Below, piece after piece: positions 61,687 through 64,000 of a DNA stretch of 64,000 nucleotides (position 1 is the first letter of the stretch; every line of letters begins with the position of its first letter). Location of the stretch: positions 535,644 to 599,643 of the forward strand of contig CAWBWO010000002.1 of assembly GCA_963792445.1 (NCBI GenBank), given 5' to 3'. The stretch is from Rummeliibacillus sp963792445 (GTDB lineage: Bacteria > Bacillota > Bacilli > Bacillales_A > Planococcaceae). The notes under the pieces were generated by a model. The model was not told the origin of the DNA, did not search any database, and saw only the letters and a program-made list of their open reading frames with translations. Position numbers and translations under genes: made by a program.

Positions 61687-62868
61687 TTGGCAAACCAAGC
61701 AAATGTAATAGGTGTTAGCATGGTGAAATTTGAAAAGCCGGGAAAAAATGAACCGTATGAAATCATGGCATCAAAAGCAATTCGAGGTGCACTTGCAGAT
61801 GCAGGTATTGATCTAACGGAAGTAAATCAGGCATATGCAAGTTATGTATATGGTGATAGCACGAGTGGACAATTAGCACTTTACAAAGTTGGGATGACAG
61901 GGATTCCGATTATCAATGTTAATAATAATTGTTCATCTGGATCAACTGCACTTTATATGGCCCGCCAAGCAGTAGAATCAGGTGCTTGTGACTGTGTGTT
62001 AGCTTTTGGTTTTGAAGAAATGAAACCAGGAGCACTTGGTGATAACTGGACAGATCGAACATCACCATTCCAATGGATTTACGACAGATTTGGAACATTA
62101 AACCCTGCATTGCCAGATGGTCCAGTTGCACTTAAAGTGTTTGGCGCTGCAGGTTTAGAGTATCTAAAAAAATATGATGCGAATGCTGATATCTTCGGTA
62201 AAGTCGCTTTAAAATCAAGAAAACATGCGGTTAACAATCCGTATTCTTTATTTACACAAGAATTAACGCTAGATGAAGTCATGAATGCACCCGTTGTATA
62301 TCCAGGATTGACAAGGTTTATGGCTTGCCCTCCAACTTGTGGAGCTGCAGCAGTCGTTGTATGTAGTGATGAATTTGCCAAAAAACATAATATCAATCAT
62401 GCAGTCAAAATTGTCGCTCAATCCATGACAACAGACACTCAGGATAGTATTAATGATAATATCCATCTAGTGGGTGCAGGCATGTCAGCACGTGCAGCAT
62501 CTGAAGTATATGAAAAATCCGGTATTGGACCTGAAGATGTTGATGTCATCGAACTTCACGATTGTTTTACACCAAACGAAGTCATTACGTATGAAGCATT
62601 AGGACTTGCTGCTGAAGGTGAAGCAAGCAAATTAATCAACGATGGAGACAATACGTATGGTGGCAAATTCGTGGTGAACCCTTCAGGCGGCCTCATGTCA
62701 AAAGGCCATCCACTTGGCGCAACAGGCTTAGCCCAATGTACAGAATTAGTCTGGCACTTAAGAGGAGATGCAGGAAACCGCCAAGTAGAAGGAGCAAGAA
62801 TCGCATTACAACATAACTTGGGGCTTGGTGGTGCGTGTGTTGTGACGTTATATGAAAAAGTGATTTGA
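61687..62868 (+). CDS. Thiolase, SCP2/lipid-transfer type
   Basis: 393 residues, TTG start with AAGGAGGGG upstream. NNNCSSGSTALYMARQAV carries the nucleophilic cysteine; HDCFTPNEVITYEALGL, NPSGGLMSKGHPLGATGLAQ and ALQHNLGLGGACVVTLY are characteristic of the SCP-x/thiolase subgroup rather than classical acetyl-CoA acetyltransferases. It would cleave a 3-oxoacyl-CoA, often branched or bulky, from this operon. Confidence 0.9.
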   Translation: MANQANVIGVSMVKFEKPGKNEPYEIMASKAIRGALADAGIDLTEVNQAYASYVYGDSTSGQLALYKVGMTGIPIINVNNNCSSGSTALYMARQAVESGACDCVLAFGFEEMKPGALGDNWTDRTSPFQWIYDRFGTLNPALPDGPVALKVFGAAGLEYLKKYDANADIFGKVALKSRKHAVNNPYSLFTQELTLDEVMNAPVVYPGLTRFMACPPTCGAAAVVVCSDEFAKKHNINHAVKIVAQSMTTDTQDSINDNIHLVGAGMSARAASEVYEKSGIGPEDVDVIELHDCFTPNEVITYEALGLAAEGEASKLINDGDNTYGGKFVVNPSGGLMSKGHPLGATGLAQCTELVWHLRGDAGNRQVEGARIALQHNLGLGGACVVTLYEKVI

Positions 62869-62969
62869 GAAATTTAGCATTGGGATGATGATTTGAAAAT
62901 CAATAAAGAAGTAAAGACGCTGCGCTAACCGTGCATCATTAAATTAGGATAAGCCGAGGAGGAAAATCT

Positions 62970-64000
62970 ATGAGATTTGTAAAAGGATGCCCATCGACTT
63001 CTATGAATGACTATCAATTAAACACAACAACAATGATCAAGCACGCAGTTCGAAACTATCCTAACCAAGAAATATTATTCAAGAAAAATGATCAAATCAT
63101 TCGTTACACTTACAAAGACGCATTCACAAGAATGTCTAAAATCGCCAATTTCCTTGAAAACGAATTAGGTGTTAAACCAGGGGAGAAAATAGGGGTACTT
63201 GATTGGAATACCCACCGTCATTTTGAATTATATTTTGCCATTCCAGGAATTGGGGCAACTCTCCTCCAAATGAATTTACGTATTTCACCAGAAGACCTCG
63301 CATACGTTACAAATCATAGTGAAGCAAGTTATATCTTTGTTGATGAATCTTTAATATCAGTTGCTGAAGCAATCTTACCAAGTTTAAATACAGTAAAAGG
63401 TTTTATCATAATGAGTGACAAACCACTTGATGAAATCGAAACATCTTTGTCTCCTGTATATCATTATGAAGATGTACTAGCAAAAGAGAAGGCGAACTAC
63501 GATTGGCCAGAAATTGATGAAACCACTGCCTATAGTGCAGCCTATACCTCAGGAACGACAGGAAAACCTAAAGGGGTCTATTTTTCACACCGAAATATTT
63601 ATCTACACACATTAGCCCTCTCAGCAATGTCTAGTATTAATAGTCATGATTGTTTATTGGTGATTGTTCCAATGTTCCATGGTCAATCTTGGGGACTTGT
63701 TCAAGCTGCTACGATGATGGGCGCGAAGATGATTTTCCCTGGACGTTATGTGGCAGAGGATACAGCACCTTTAGTAGATTTGATGATCGAAGAAGAAGTG
63801 ACGTTATCTGGGGGCTCACCTGCCATCTTCTTACCGATGCTTCATTATATCCGAACACTTGAACAAAAACCGGATTTGAGTAAAGCAAGATTTTTATCAG
63901 GTGCAACGGAACCACCGATTTCCTTGATCAAAGGGTTTAAAGAACTAACAGGAGCAGAAATTATTCATGCCTATGGAGCAACAGAAACCACACCATTAGT
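62970..64000 (+). CDS. Long/medium-chain acyl-CoA ligase (AMP-forming), 3' truncated by window edge
   Basis: Open frame from the ATG at 62970 (GAGGAGG upstream) to the end of the window, 343 codons without a stop. MRFVKGCPSTSMNDYQLNTT, the AMP-binding P-loop YTSGTTGKPKGVYFSH, PMFHGQSWG and AYGATETTP identify the ANL adenylating superfamily, close to fatty-acyl-CoA synthetases that activate free acids to CoA thioesters. It lies 101 bp after the thiolase and would supply substrate for the acyl-CoA dehydrogenase. Confidence 0.93.
   Translation, partial: MRFVKGCPSTSMNDYQLNTTTMIKHAVRNYPNQEILFKKNDQIIRYTYKDAFTRMSKIANFLENELGVKPGEKIGVLDWNTHRHFELYFAIPGIGATLLQMNLRISPEDLAYVTNHSEASYIFVDESLISVAEAILPSLNTVKGFIIMSDKPLDEIETSLSPVYHYEDVLAKEKANYDWPEIDETTAYSAAYTSGTTGKPKGVYFSHRNIYLHTLALSAMSSINSHDCLLVIVPMFHGQSWGLVQAATMMGAKMIFPGRYVAEDTAPLVDLMIEEEVTLSGGSPAIFLPMLHYIRTLEQKPDLSKARFLSGATEPPISLIKGFKELTGAEIIHAYGATETTPL

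Noticed and set aside
1..64000. tRNA, rRNA, CRISPR array or prophage
   Set aside because: No regularly spaced repeats, no cloverleaf or rRNA-like segments and no phage structural genes were seen on either strand.

Overview
The window is AT-rich, low-GC Gram-positive DNA with strong AGGAGG-type ribosome sites, many U-tailed intrinsic terminators, frequent TTG/GTG starts, a T-box leader, a perfect cre box, a KinB-like kinase and a SigO-RsoA-YvrJ locus. This points to an endospore-forming member of the Bacillales, by gene content probably near the Lysinibacillus/Ureibacillus/Rummeliibacillus group (inference). No rRNA, tRNA, phage, transposase or CRISPR array was seen.

Layout. 1-7 kb: two copies of a cassette made of a GntP-family permease, a small lipocalin-like protein and a 3-hydroxybutyrate-dehydrogenase-like SDR; copy B is split by a divergent LysR gene. 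7-10 kb: YcgR/YcgQ-type membrane pair and a secreted beta-propeller protein. 10-13 kb (minus): polar amino acid ABC importer. 13-17 kb: LysE exporter, YlmA-like ATPase, T-box-controlled leuA, metallo-hydrolase. 18-21 kb: cidR-cidA-cidB facing a glucosaminidase-LysM autolysin. 21-33 kb: transporters, hutG, a PAS-GGDEF-EAL-PilZ protein, an MhqR-like regulator with a flavoreductase, a TetR/DHA2 efflux pair, a GNAT enzyme. 33-41 kb: ketone-body operon (CoA-transferase A/B, third GntP permease, hydroxyacyl-CoA dehydrogenase, third BDH-like SDR, thiolase, MFS), interrupted by a 114-bp palindromic repeat. 41-48 kb: KinB-like kinase, sigO-rsoA-yvrJ, DedA-PAP2 fusion, dsdA, a pRiA4b ORF-3-like protein. 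49-52 kb: carboxy(nor)spermidine dehydrogenase and decarboxylase behind an attenuator-like leader. 52-55 kb: YitT and NupC. 55-64 kb: a sigma-54 acyl-CoA degradation regulon: MaoC and enoyl-CoA hydratase on one side, acyl-CoA dehydrogenase, CaiB, SDR, SCP2-type thiolase and acyl-CoA ligase on the other. Each group has an identical -24/-12 promoter, and between them lies a divergent CBS-PAS-AAA+-Fis activator with a perfect cre site at its 5' end.

How it fits together. Three permease/BDH sets plus CoA-transferase and thiolase would import (R)-3-hydroxybutyrate or similar acids, oxidise them to acetoacetate and split acetoacetyl-CoA to acetyl-CoA. The sigma-54 operon would activate and beta-oxidise a longer or branched acid.

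Caveat. About 20 apparent single-base frameshifts break otherwise well conserved genes, 11 of them between 55.6 and 60.8 kb. Uncorrected indels in the assembly are the simplest explanation. I therefore give these genes as full-length spans and name the break points.
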